From Candidatus Competibacteraceae bacterium (lineage in GTDB: Bacteria > Pseudomonadota > Gammaproteobacteria > Competibacterales > Competibacteraceae), in assembly GCA_003527885.1 (NCBI GenBank), contig DPWB01000011.1:1-23212 (forward strand): a stretch of DNA of 23,212 nt, given 5' to 3'. The notes beneath the pieces were generated by a model. That model saw nothing but the letters and a program-made list of their open reading frames with translations. It was not told the DNA's origin and did not search any database. Positions 7,135 through 14,549 of this stretch are shown here, piece after piece (positions within the stretch are counted from its first letter, which is position 1; each line of letters starts with the position of its first letter). The position numbers were made by a program, and so were the translations under genes.

Positions 7135-9312
7135 ATGCCGAGCCGCTTCCTTCTCCGACCGAGCACCCTGCTGGGATTGTTGATCCTGCTGTTTTCGGGC
7201 GCGGCGGCAGCCAGAGACTGGTTCGTCGCCCCGAACGGTAGCGACAGCTGGAATGCCAGCGGCTCCATCAACGCGCCTTTCGCGAGCATCAGCCGAGCCT
7301 TCTGGAGCGGGTATGCCGGCCCCGGCGATACCGTCTACGTGCGCGGCGGGACCTACTGGCTGAACGCTCCGCAATGGGTCAGCGTGGGTGGCGCCGCCGC
7401 CGCGCCGCTGACGCTGCGGCCTTATCCGAATGAGACGGTCATTCTGGACGGCGCCGGCCTGCCAGCAACCGGCCCCGCCGTGCTCACCGTACTGGCGAGC
7501 CACGTCATTGTCGACGGTTTCACCGTCAGGAATTCAACCGGTATCGGCATCCAGATCTGGCCGGATTCCACGCCCGCCGAAAATGTCGTGATCCGCAACA
7601 ACACCGTTCACGGTTGCCAGAAATCGGGCATTTTCATCGGCCACAAGCTCGATCAAACCACGACCGGGGTCCGCAACATCCAGATCACCGGCAACACGCT
7701 CTATCACAACGTGCAAGAAAACCGGGCGCGGACCTGGACCAGCAATTGGCACCCTGCCCTGGGCATCCTCTACAGCCAGGATGTCTCCGTTCACGGTAAT
7801 CGGGTCTACGAGAATTACGGCGAAGGCATCAGCGTCATGCAATCCCGTCGGATCGGGGTGTCCCGTAACGTGGTGCACGACAATTATTCGGTCAATCTCT
7901 ACATCGACGGCGGCGCGGAAACCCGCCACGAAGCCAATCTGGTCTACTCGACCGGCCAAACCGACTACTTCCGCGATTTTTATCACACGCCGGGCAAAGT
8001 GCCGTTACCGGCGTCCGGCATTCAGATCGCCAACGAAAGCTGGCCGGAATGGACCACCCCGATCATGGCCGCCAATAACGTCATCATCAACAACATTTTC
8101 ATCGGCAATCGCGCGGCTCTGAGCTATGGGAACTACCAGAACGGCGGCGGGCTAAAAAGCCTGCGGTTTGCCTTCAATACCCTCTACGCGCAAGTCGAGA
8201 CCGCCCTGCAGGTCGACCCTGACACCCACAGCGACAACGAGTTTTCCAACAATATCTCGGTGCAGATTGACGGCGTGCCGCATACCTGGTTGAGCGGCGA
8301 TGTCAGCGGCTTCCGCTTTCACCACAATTTCTGGTCGGGCGGAGCGCCACAGCCCGTTGCCCGGAGCGCTTCCGACCAGTACGGCGACCCGTCCTTCAAC
8401 CGGCCCGGCGGCTATACGGCCGCCGATTACATCTTGCTGCCCGGATCGCCCGCCGTTGCCGCCGGTCAGACCCTGACGGGCGTTTCCCAGGATTATTTCG
8501 CTAAATCGCGCCAAACACCACCGAGTCCGGGTGCCTCCGAATCGTTGGAGTTGGCTTACAACACTTTGATCGACCACTACTATATGGCCATTCTCGGCCG
8601 TGCCCCAGACGCGGGCGGCAGAGCGCACTGGGGGAACGAAGCGCTGCGAATGCAGATCGCGGGCGTCGATGTGCAGGAAGCCTTTCGGGTGATGGCCGGC
8701 TGGTTCTTCCGCAGTCCCGAGTATCTGGCCAAACAAACCGGCGACGAGCAGTACGCGGCCGATTTGTACCGCACCTTTTTCAACCGCCAACCGGACAGCG
8801 GCGGTCTGAGCTTCTGGGTCGGGCAGCTCGCCCAAGGGATGCCGCGCAGCTTGGTGCTGTACGCCTTTCTGTTCTCGCCCGAATTCACCGGCTACATGCA
8901 GAACCTGCTCGGCAACACCGGCAGCCGGAGCGAGGTCTACGCCGTCGTCGATTTCTATCGCGGTTTCCTCAACCGCTTGCCGGACAGCGCCGGTCTCGAT
9001 TACTGGCTGGGGCGGTTCCGCGCCGCCCAGTGTCAGGGGGCGGCGGCGATCAACGCCGAAGTCGATACCATTTCCCGCCAGTTTATTGCCAGCGCGGAAT
9101 ACGTTCAGCGCAACCGCAACAACAGCGATTATGTCGCCGACCTGTATTACGCCTTTCTGCGGCGCGGCGCGGAACCGCAAGGCTTCCAGTATTGGCTGGA
9201 TCAACTGAACAGCGGTGCGCTCAGCCGCGATCAAGAACGCTTGGCGCTGCTTCAATCGCCCGAGTTTCAAGGCCGGGTCCAACAAATAATCCAGCAAGGC
9301 TGTTTGCTTTAA
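7135..9312 (+). CDS. secreted parallel beta-helix protein with C-terminal DUF4214 repeats
   Basis: With ATG 7135 (GTAAGG at 7121-7126) the product has 725 residues. A Sec signal peptide is clear: basic PSRFLLRP, a Leu-rich core, then GAAAARD near residue 26. Next comes a DUF1565-like start (DWFVAPNGSDSW, FASISRAFW, PGDTVYVRGGTYW) and a right-handed parallel beta-helix with many Asn-rich turns (VIRNNTVHG, IQITGNTLYH, VSVHGNRVYEN) to about residue 450. From about 470 to the end are four DUF4214-type units with the core YR.FLNR.PDS.GL.YW (for example RTFFNRQPDSGGLSFW and RGFLNRLPDSAGLDYW). Beta-helix proteins of this sort often bind, cut or epimerise acidic polysaccharides; DUF4214 occurs in large exported proteins. 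No catalytic residues can be assigned, so the function is open. Confidence 0.85.
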   Translation: MPSRFLLRPSTLLGLLILLFSGAAAARDWFVAPNGSDSWNASGSINAPFASISRAFWSGYAGPGDTVYVRGGTYWLNAPQWVSVGGAAAAPLTLRPYPNETVILDGAGLPATGPAVLTVLASHVIVDGFTVRNSTGIGIQIWPDSTPAENVVIRNNTVHGCQKSGIFIGHKLDQTTTGVRNIQITGNTLYHNVQENRARTWTSNWHPALGILYSQDVSVHGNRVYENYGEGISVMQSRRIGVSRNVVHDNYSVNLYIDGGAETRHEANLVYSTGQTDYFRDFYHTPGKVPLPASGIQIANESWPEWTTPIMAANNVIINNIFIGNRAALSYGNYQNGGGLKSLRFAFNTLYAQVETALQVDPDTHSDNEFSNNISVQIDGVPHTWLSGDVSGFRFHHNFWSGGAPQPVARSASDQYGDPSFNRPGGYTAADYILLPGSPAVAAGQTLTGVSQDYFAKSRQTPPSPGASESLELAYNTLIDHYYMAILGRAPDAGGRAHWGNEALRMQIAGVDVQEAFRVMAGWFFRSPEYLAKQTGDEQYAADLYRTFFNRQPDSGGLSFWVGQLAQGMPRSLVLYAFLFSPEFTGYMQNLLGNTGSRSEVYAVVDFYRGFLNRLPDSAGLDYWLGRFRAAQCQGAAAINAEVDTISRQFIASAEYVQRNRNNSDYVADLYYAFLRRGAEPQGFQYWLDQLNSGALSRDQERLALLQSPEFQGRVQQIIQQGCLL

Positions 9313-9351
9313 ACGGCGCTCTCAAGGATGATCTGGAAATAATTAGTGACG

Positions 9352-9386
9352 CTGGAGTTGCTCAACTGCACTACACCAGTTTTTTT
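9352..9386 (+). terminator. weak candidate terminator after the beta-helix gene
   Basis: About 40 bases after the stop, CTGG (9352-9355) can pair with CCAG (9376-9379), with an inner AGTT/AACT pairing, and seven T residues follow (9380-9386). The T run is convincing but the stem is short and interrupted, so termination strength is doubtful. Confidence 0.35.
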
Positions 9387-9490
9387 AAAAATACAAATTA
9401 ATTATTAAATTAGTAATTTTTGTATCTTTCAAGGGTCAATAGGTATATTCTATATTGCGTCGCAGCATAGAATACTCATAGGGAACCGCC
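9387..9490 (+). promoter_or_regulatory. AT-rich promoter region of pta with large near-palindrome
   Basis: This stretch is far more AT-rich than its surroundings. An imperfect inverted repeat runs from ATACAAATTA (9391-9400) to TAATTTTTGTAT (9414-9425). A possible promoter is TTGTAT (9420-9425), 18 bases, TATATT (9444-9449). Overlapping and following the -10 is a near-palindrome with perfect outer arms TATTCTAT (9446-9453) and ATAGAATA (9467-9474), plus inner TGC/GCA pairing around GTC. The ribosome-binding site AGGGA (9480-9484) lies six bases before the ATG. The arrangement could be an operator or a 5'-UTR hairpin. Confidence 0.5.
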
Positions 9491-11650
9491 ATGACCACCG
9501 CCATCCTTGTCGTCCCCACCGAGCAACGGGTCGGGTTGACCACCGTCGCTCTCGGCCTCGTGCACGCGCTCGACCGCGAGGGGATTCCCGTGGGCTTCTG
9601 CAAGCCCATCAGCCAGCCGCACGCCAGCGACACCGGCCCGGAGCGTTCCACTCGGCTGGCGCGCATGGTGACCAGCTTGAACCCACCCGAACCACTTCCG
9701 GTCAACGATGCGGAAAACCTGCTCGGCCACGACCGGGAAAACGTCCTGCTGGAAGAGGTTATCGCCCGCTACGAGCAGGCGGCTCACCACGCCAGCGTCG
9801 TCGTCGTCGAAGGCTTGATGGACACCGAAGAGCAGCCTTACGGGACCCGCCTCAACGCCAAAATGGCACAAAGTTTGGACGCCAAAATCGTCATCGTCAC
9901 CGCGCCCGGCCGGGACACGCCGCGTCAGGTCGCCGACACCGTCGAAGTGGTCGCCCGCGCCTACGGTGGCATCCGCCACGAGCGAATGCTCGGCGCCATC
10001 ATCAACCTGTTGGACGCGCCGGTGGATCAAACCGGCCACATCCGCTTCGACTTCAGCCGCGCCGAAAACGGCCACGAGCCCGGCCATGAAGCCGCTTTTC
10101 GGGCGGAGTGCGCCCGCCACTGGCCCGAAACCTTCAAGCTGCTGGGCTGCATTCCCTGGCAACGCGAGCTGAGCGCCCCGCGGGTGCGGGACATCATGCA
10201 ACTGATCGGCGCGCAGATTCTCAACGAAGGGCAGTTGAACCGGCGAGTCACTCACGTCGTGCTGGGTGCGTCGACCCTGGTCAACAGCTGTCAGGAATTG
10301 CGGCCCGGCGCCATGGTCATCATTCCCGGCGACCGCGACGATCTGTTGCTGGCCATCTGTATGGCGACCATGAGCGGCACGCATGTCGCCGGCGTCTTGC
10401 TGGCCGGCGGCCTGAAACCCGACCTGCGGGTTTGGAAGCTGTGCGGCCCGGCGCTCGATGTCGGCCTGCCGGTGCTGACCATGCCCTACAGCACCCTGCA
10501 ATCGGTGCTCTATCTGCCGCACCTCAACCTGGAGGTACCGCTCGACGACCGCGACCGGATGCAACAGGCCGTGGAAGCGGTCGCCTCGCACATCACCCTC
10601 GACTGGAAGGAACCGTTGCTGACCCGGATCGAAGAACGCCGGCTCAGCCCACCCGCCTTCCAGCATATCCTGGTGGAACGGGCGCGCAAAGCCAACAAGC
10701 GCATCATCCTGCCGGAAGGCAACGAGCCGCGCACGATCGAGGCCGCCATCATCTGCCACCAGCGCGGCCTGGCCCGCTGCGTGCTGATGGGCGACGGCGG
10801 GCGGATGCACCGGCTGGCGGCCCGGCGTGGCATGAGCATCCCGCCGGATATCGAGATCATCGACCCGACTCAAATCGACCACCGTTACATCGACGCCATG
10901 GTCGAACTGCGCCAATCCAAGGGGCTGACGGCGGGCCTGGCCGAAGAAGAACTGCACGATTCGGTGGTGCTGGGCACCATGATGCTGCAACTGGGTGAAG
11001 TCGACGGCCTGGTGTCCGGCGCCGTGCACACCACCGCCAACACCATCCGGCCCGCCCTACAACTGATCAAGACCGCACCCGAGGCCCGGCTGGTCTCCTC
11101 GATTTTCTTCATGTGCTTGCCGGAGCAAGTGCTGGTTTATGGCGATTGCGCCATCAACATCAATCCGAGCGCCGAGGATCTGGCCGATATCGCCATTCAG
11201 AGCGCCGAATCCGCCAAAGCTTTCGGCATCACGCCCCGCGTCGCCATGCTGAGCTACAGCACCGGCACCTCGGGCGCCGGCAGCGACGTGGAAAAAGTCA
11301 AGCGAGCCACCCGGCTCGCCCGCCAGCGGCGACCGGACTTGCTGGTCGACGGCCCGCTGCAATACGACGCGGCCACCATCAAGACCGTGGCGCAGAGCAA
11401 GGCTCCAGACAGCCAGGTGGCGGGACGGGCGACGGTGTTCATCTTCCCCGACCTCAACACCGGCAACACCACCTACAAGGCGGTCCAGCGCAGCGCCGAT
11501 GTCATCAGCATCGGCCCGATGCTGCAAGGGCTGAACAAGCCGGTCAACGATCTGTCGCGCGGCGCACTGGTGGAAGACATCGTCTTCACCATCGCCCTGA
11601 CCGCGATCCAGGCCGAACAGGCCGCCGAACGGGCGCGCGATTCGCGCTGA
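9491..11650 (+). CDS. pta: phosphate acetyltransferase, long three-domain form
   Basis: This 719-aa protein matches the length of enterobacterial Pta (about 714). The N-terminal domain is a P-loop-like/DTBS-like fold (1 to about 210; TTAILVVPTEQRVGLTTVAL, where a strict Walker A is degenerate). A DRTGG-type regulatory domain follows (about 233-340), then the catalytic PTA_PTB domain from about 390, with RIILPEGNEPRTIEAA, GLVSGAVHTTANTIRPALQ and SYSTGTSGAG. It interconverts acetyl-CoA and acetyl phosphate in the cytoplasm. Usually it pairs with AckA, but no ackA lies next to it: upstream is a secreted protein and downstream a convergent methyltransferase. It therefore appears to be a single-gene unit under its own AT-rich promoter. 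Confidence 0.96.
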   Translation: MTTAILVVPTEQRVGLTTVALGLVHALDREGIPVGFCKPISQPHASDTGPERSTRLARMVTSLNPPEPLPVNDAENLLGHDRENVLLEEVIARYEQAAHHASVVVVEGLMDTEEQPYGTRLNAKMAQSLDAKIVIVTAPGRDTPRQVADTVEVVARAYGGIRHERMLGAIINLLDAPVDQTGHIRFDFSRAENGHEPGHEAAFRAECARHWPETFKLLGCIPWQRELSAPRVRDIMQLIGAQILNEGQLNRRVTHVVLGASTLVNSCQELRPGAMVIIPGDRDDLLLAICMATMSGTHVAGVLLAGGLKPDLRVWKLCGPALDVGLPVLTMPYSTLQSVLYLPHLNLEVPLDDRDRMQQAVEAVASHITLDWKEPLLTRIEERRLSPPAFQHILVERARKANKRIILPEGNEPRTIEAAIICHQRGLARCVLMGDGGRMHRLAARRGMSIPPDIEIIDPTQIDHRYIDAMVELRQSKGLTAGLAEEELHDSVVLGTMMLQLGEVDGLVSGAVHTTANTIRPALQLIKTAPEARLVSSIFFMCLPEQVLVYGDCAININPSAEDLADIAIQSAESAKAFGITPRVAMLSYSTGTSGAGSDVEKVKRATRLARQRRPDLLVDGPLQYDAATIKTVAQSKAPDSQVAGRATVFIFPDLNTGNTTYKAVQRSADVISIGPMLQGLNKPVNDLSRGALVEDIVFTIALTAIQAEQAAERARDSR

Positions 11651-12250
11651 CTAGCTTTTCCGTTCGAACACTTCGACCCTGGCCGGCGGCAGATTGCTCC
11701 AGATGATCTTGCTGGAGAGCTTGCGGAAGCGGGGCAGCAAGCCGGAGCGGGTGCCCCGCAGATCGTAGGTGAACTGGACGAGCGAGCCGCCCCAGTCGAG
11801 CAGGGTTTCGAACTGATGGCTGATGGCGCGGGTGGTGGCGGGATGCAACGACCGCAACGGCAGGCTGGACACGATGCTACCGACGCTCTTGGTCTTTTCG
11901 TGGCTCAGCAGTTGGCTCAATTGGGCGGCATCGCCTTGAATGATCCGCAGTTGGGGAAAGCGCTGGCGCAGGTGATGGGCCAGGGTCGGCGACCGCTCGA
12001 CGACCACCAGCTTCCACGGCGGCAGTCCGCGCTTGAGCAAGGCGGCGGTCACCGCGCCGGTTCCGCCGCCCAGTTCCAGCACCAACCCCTCCCGGTCCCA
12101 CGGCACTTGAGCGGCCATGTAGCTCGCCAGCGCGGGCGCGCTGGGACAAGCGGCCCCCATGGCCCTGGGATTGGCCAGGATCTCTCGGGTGAACAAGGCC
12201 AGCGAGACCGTCCCGGGATTTTGTAGCAGAACCTTCACGAAATGTTTCAT
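11651..12250 (-). CDS. PmtA-like SAM-dependent phospholipid N-methyltransferase
   Basis: A 199-aa Rossmann-type methyltransferase. Motif I is VLELGGGTGAVTAALL (57-72), motif II VVVERSP (82-88, the acidic Glu85 for SAM ribose), with QGDAAQL near 104-110. SIVSSLPLRSL occupies the post-I/motif IV position, as in the PmtA/rRNA-dimethylase-like group. The N-terminal MKHFVKVLLQNPGTV is amphipathic and could touch the membrane. The size and the SSLPLR segment fit bacterial phosphatidylethanolamine N-methyltransferases, which make phosphatidylcholine precursors, but substrate cannot be fixed by reading. The stop (CTA at 11651-11653 on +) directly abuts the pta stop. Confidence 0.75.
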   Translation of the reverse strand: MKHFVKVLLQNPGTVSLALFTREILANPRAMGAACPSAPALASYMAAQVPWDREGLVLELGGGTGAVTAALLKRGLPPWKLVVVERSPTLAHHLRQRFPQLRIIQGDAAQLSQLLSHEKTKSVGSIVSSLPLRSLHPATTRAISHQFETLLDWGGSLVQFTYDLRGTRSGLLPRFRKLSSKIIWSNLPPARVEVFERKS

Positions 12251-12530
12251 ACCCTACTTAGTATTATGGTCGGGGAAACTGTCGGAAAAACGCACACACG
12301 CCACCGGGCCGCCCGCGAGCTTACGGCTCGCAACCGCAGGAAGGCGGCGGGGATGAACGGCAGCCGGACGGCTGTGGAAGAGCAAGCCGATTTTCATTTC
12401 GGGTATCGGCCGGGGCGGCGGAATGCGCCGGCAAGCCCCGAGCGGATTGGAGCAGTCCCGGCCAACTTCGGAAAAACCCGGAGCACGGCCACGGGTCAAC
12501 GCCGGCTGGAGCTGGCAAACCCGGCCACGC
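12251..12530. other. 280-base gene-free stretch
   Basis: This lies between the methyltransferase start and the stop of the next minus-strand gene. Near the methyltransferase the minus strand reads CCATAATACTAAGTAGGGT before the ATG, giving a plausible -10-like CATAAT and a TAGGG close to the start. The rest has small hairpins (GCGAGC/GCTCGC at 12315-12331; CAGCCG/CGGCTG at 12361-12374) and long spurious Arg-rich frames. No convincing gene or intrinsic terminator is seen. Confidence 0.5.
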
Positions 12531-12923
12531 TCAAGCCGGTTTGCGCAACTGCGCCTGCTCGGCCTCGAACAGTGTCGAGGCCAGATGGTGCAACCCTTCC
12601 TGCTCGGCCAATTCCGAAATCTCTTCCCAGGAAGCGCCACGATCGATGGCGGCGGCGGTTTGGCTGGCGTCGGGCAAGCTCTCCCGAACGGTTCGCACGA
12701 AGTCATCGGTCGTCGCCGCGGCATCGTCTCCCGTCCGCGGGCCTTTCCGCAGCGCTTCCTGCTCGGCCTCGAACAAGACTGTGGCGAGCTTGTGCAAACC
12801 CTCCTCCTCGGCGAGTTCGGAAATTTCCTCCAGGCTGGCCCCGCAGTCGATCGCCGCCGCCGCCTTGCTGGCGTGGGGAAGATCGCTGCGGATCGACTGG
12901 AGCAGTTGGTCGAGGTTTTTCAT
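12531..12923 (-). CDS. 130-aa protein of two tandem helical repeats, unknown function
   Basis: The product is two copies of one unit about 58 residues long, offset by 68 residues. Copy 1 contains LPHASKAAAAIDCGASLEEI then SELAEEEGLHKLATVLFEAE; copy 2 contains LPDASQTAAAIDRGASWEEI then SELAEQEGLHHLASTLFEAE. A low-complexity linker (RTGDDAAATTDD) joins them. The units look all-helical and acidic, without signal peptide or membrane segment, suggesting a soluble scaffold or binding protein. I do not recognise the family. ATG 12923 places MKNLDQLL at the start of copy 1. A GTG at 12962 would add 13 residues (MNPTAKAEFYSVE) that match nothing in the repeat, so the shorter form is preferred but not certain. 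Confidence 0.75.
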   Translation of the reverse strand: MKNLDQLLQSIRSDLPHASKAAAAIDCGASLEEISELAEEEGLHKLATVLFEAEQEALRKGPRTGDDAAATTDDFVRTVRESLPDASQTAAAIDRGASWEEISELAEQEGLHHLASTLFEAEQAQLRKPA

Positions 12924-13155
12924 TTCCACTGAATAAAACTCCGCTTTAGCCGTAGGGTTCACGCCAACGAGCCCTCAAGTCTAAAGCGCTCTTTCCGAAT
13001 TGCCAACTTGAAGCTTTAGCGGCGGGAGAGTTTTCAGGTTGCTTTCAGGTTGCCGCCCTACACTGCGAACTCGCAGCTTGGGCGGTTTTGGCCACTGTCC
13101 GCCCAAACCGCCGACCCGTTCGATTGCGTTTCGCAAATCACCTTAAGAGTAATCC
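12924..13155. promoter_or_regulatory. divergent control region upstream of the PepSY-cytochrome-two-component cluster
   Basis: This region separates the duplicated-repeat gene (-) from the PepSY cluster (+). It contains three copies of a GCTTTAG element: GCTTTAGC at 12943-12950 and 13013-13020 (direct, 70 bases apart) and the inverse CTAAAGC at 12981-12987. Closer to the + genes is a perfect 11-bp tandem repeat (13032-13053), then TACACT (13059-13064) as a candidate -10. The repeat occupies the -35 zone, which suggests the promoter depends on an activator. Confidence 0.55.
13032..13053 (+). promoter_or_regulatory. 11-bp tandem repeat, candidate OmpR-family operator
   Basis: TTTCAGGTTGC occurs twice with no gap (13032-13042 and 13043-13053). 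OmpR/PhoB-family regulators bind head-to-tail to half-sites spaced one helical turn (11 bp) apart, and PmrA/QseB-type boxes share the TT..GGTT flavour. The site ends five bases before the candidate -10 TACACT, as in class-II activation. The same cluster encodes an OmpR-family regulator at 14550-15221, so autoregulation is the simplest reading. Confidence 0.6.
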
Positions 13156-13479
13156 ATGATGAACATTCGTATCCTGTTGGCCGCTTCCGCTCTGCTGGCG
13201 CTTGTCACCTCTGCCGGCACTCTCGTTTCAGCCGCTGAAACCAACAGCGCCGCACCAGCGGTTGCGCCAGCCGCCGCAACCACCGCGTCGGCCGTCACCA
13301 AGGAACAGGCGGTCGAGATGGCCCTCAAGGCACACCCCGGCAAAGTCACCAAAGCTTATGAAGACACCAAGAAAGGTAAAAAGACCTGGGAAGTGAAAAT
13401 CGACGGTGACGACGGCAAGAAATGGGAGGTGTACTACGAGATCAAGACCGGACAGCTCGTCGCGGAAGAAGGAAAGTAA
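13156..13479 (+). CDS. periplasmic PepSY-domain protein
   Basis: This is a 107-aa exported protein. A signal peptide covers about residues 1-27 (MMNIRILLAASALLAL, ending VSAAE). An Ala/Pro/Thr-rich linker spans about 28-46. A PepSY domain fills the rest: VTKEQAVEMALKAHPGKVTK, then WEVKIDGDDGKKWEVYYE and IKTGQLV. PepSY domains act as small extracytoplasmic modulators or ligand-binding modules. ATG 13156 is followed at once by a second ATG; AAGAG lies about seven bases upstream. It is the first gene behind the 11-bp repeat and therefore probably the most directly regulated. Confidence 0.85.
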   Translation: MMNIRILLAASALLALVTSAGTLVSAAETNSAAPAVAPAAATTASAVTKEQAVEMALKAHPGKVTKAYEDTKKGKKTWEVKIDGDDGKKWEVYYEIKTGQLVAEEGK

Positions 13480-13502
13480 ACCCCGATCCGACCGATCGAC
13501 CC

Positions 13503-13526
13503 GCCGCCTCTGTAACGGGAGGTGGC
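13503..13526 (+). other. intercistronic hairpin
   Basis: GCCGCCTC (13503-13510) pairs with GAGGTGGC (13519-13526) through eight base pairs including one G-T, around an eight-base loop. It lies between the first PepSY gene and the cytochrome gene. No T run follows, so it is unlikely to be a terminator; it could stabilise the upstream message or adjust relative expression. Confidence 0.35.
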
Positions 13527-13547
13527 GCTAAAACGCCGAGGCCGACT

Positions 13548-14159
13548 ATGAACACCGCCAATACCTCTGAAGTGGTCGTTTGGGATCCGCTGGTCCGCTT
13601 GTTTCACTGGGTTCTGGTGGCAGCGTTCTGCGCCGCTTATCTCACCGAAGGCGAACCGTTCGAGGCGATCCAGGATCAGCTAGATGGCGCGTGGCTGCAA
13701 TCCGTCCATGTTTGGGCCGGCTATACCATCGCCGGATTGTTGCTGTTTCGGTTGGTCTGGGGTTTCGTCGGCCCACGCCACGCCCGTTTCGATGATTTCG
13801 TGCGCGACCCTCGGGTCACGTTCGCTTACGTCAAGCAGGTGCTGCTACTGCGCGCCCCGCGCCACCTGGGGCATAATCCCGCCGGCGGCGCGATGATCGT
13901 CATTTTACTCTTGAGCCTGACTGTCATCACGGCTTCCGGGCTGGCGCTGTACGGGGCCGACAAGGGGCTGGGCCCTCTCGCCGGCCTGCTGGCGGATGCC
14001 GGCGATTCCACCATTCACACCCTTGAAGAGGTGCACGAGTTTTTTGCCAACTTCACCCTGCTGTTGGTCGCCGGACATCTTCTGGGCGTGATTTGGGAAA
14101 GCCTGTTGCACCGCGAAAATTTGGCGCTCGCCATGTTCACCGGCCGCAAACGGGCCTGA
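13548..14159 (+). CDS. cytochrome b561-type membrane protein (b/b6 domain)
   Basis: A 203-aa polytopic protein with four main helices (about 15-33, 53-74, 112-136, 167-187). Histidines placed to bind two b-type haems are His20 (VRLFHWVLV), His54 (SVHVWAGY), His163 (EVHEFFANF) and His177 (VAGHLLGV), the pattern of the bacterial di-haem cytochrome b561/Ni,Fe-hydrogenase b-subunit superfamily. Such proteins move electrons between the quinone pool and a periplasmic partner. ATG 13548 has GAGG at 13538-13541. Lying between two PepSY genes and ahead of a two-component system, it may supply or drain electrons for an envelope redox process under that system's control; the partner is unknown. Confidence 0.87.
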   Translation: MNTANTSEVVVWDPLVRLFHWVLVAAFCAAYLTEGEPFEAIQDQLDGAWLQSVHVWAGYTIAGLLLFRLVWGFVGPRHARFDDFVRDPRVTFAYVKQVLLLRAPRHLGHNPAGGAMIVILLLSLTVITASGLALYGADKGLGPLAGLLADAGDSTIHTLEEVHEFFANFTLLLVAGHLLGVIWESLLHRENLALAMFTGRKRA

Positions 14160-14226
14160 GCGCGGCGCTTTATGACCTAGTTCTCGCTCGCCCTGTTTGT
14201 CGGTTCGCCAGCAAGGAGTGCTCGAC

Positions 14227-14547
14227 ATGTCGATACATCACCCGCAATACTTTGTTCTTGTCGTTCTACTGGCGGCAGGCCTGTTGGGAGCCGGTCAGGC
14301 GGCGGCCCGCTTCGACCATAATGAAATCCGCCGGTTGTATCGCTCCGGAACCATTTTGTCGCTGGACGCCATCGTCGCCAAGCACCGGCGCCGCTATCCC
14401 GGCGGCCAGTTGTTGGAAGCGGAGCTAGAATTCGAGCGAAACCGCTATGTGTACGACTTGAAGATTATCGACGACGACGGCGTGGTGCGCGAATTTGAAT
14501 ATGACGCCGCGAGCGGCGAGCTGTGGCACTTGGAAGATAAAAAATAG
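14227..14547 (+). CDS. second periplasmic PepSY-like protein
   Basis: This 106-aa exported protein starts at ATG 14227, with an excellent AAGGAG (14213-14218) eight bases upstream. The signal peptide is roughly residues 1-27 ([19 protein letters not shown]). The mature part matches the PepSY/YkuD-anchored small-protein pattern: [20 protein letters not shown], then [20 protein letters not shown] and [16 protein letters not shown]. It diverges strongly from the first PepSY protein, so the two probably have different roles rather than being a recent duplicate. It lies two bases before the response-regulator gene, so it is likely the input-side partner of the sensor kinase. Confidence 0.83.
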   Translation: MSIHHPQYFVLVVLLAAGLLGAGQAAARFDHNEIRRLYRSGTILSLDAIVAKHRRRYPGGQLLEAELEFERNRYVYDLKIIDDDGVVREFEYDAASGELWHLEDKK

Positions 14548-14549
14548 CG

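Noticed and set aside
9476..11029. Minus-strand open frame (517 codons) opposite pta
   Set aside because: Antisense shadow; the + strand shows complete Pta motifs in order.
12242..12949. + strand open frame covering the gap and the duplicated-repeat gene
   Set aside because: The translation is Arg/Pro/Ser-rich without structure, and the opposite strand carries a clear two-unit repeat protein.
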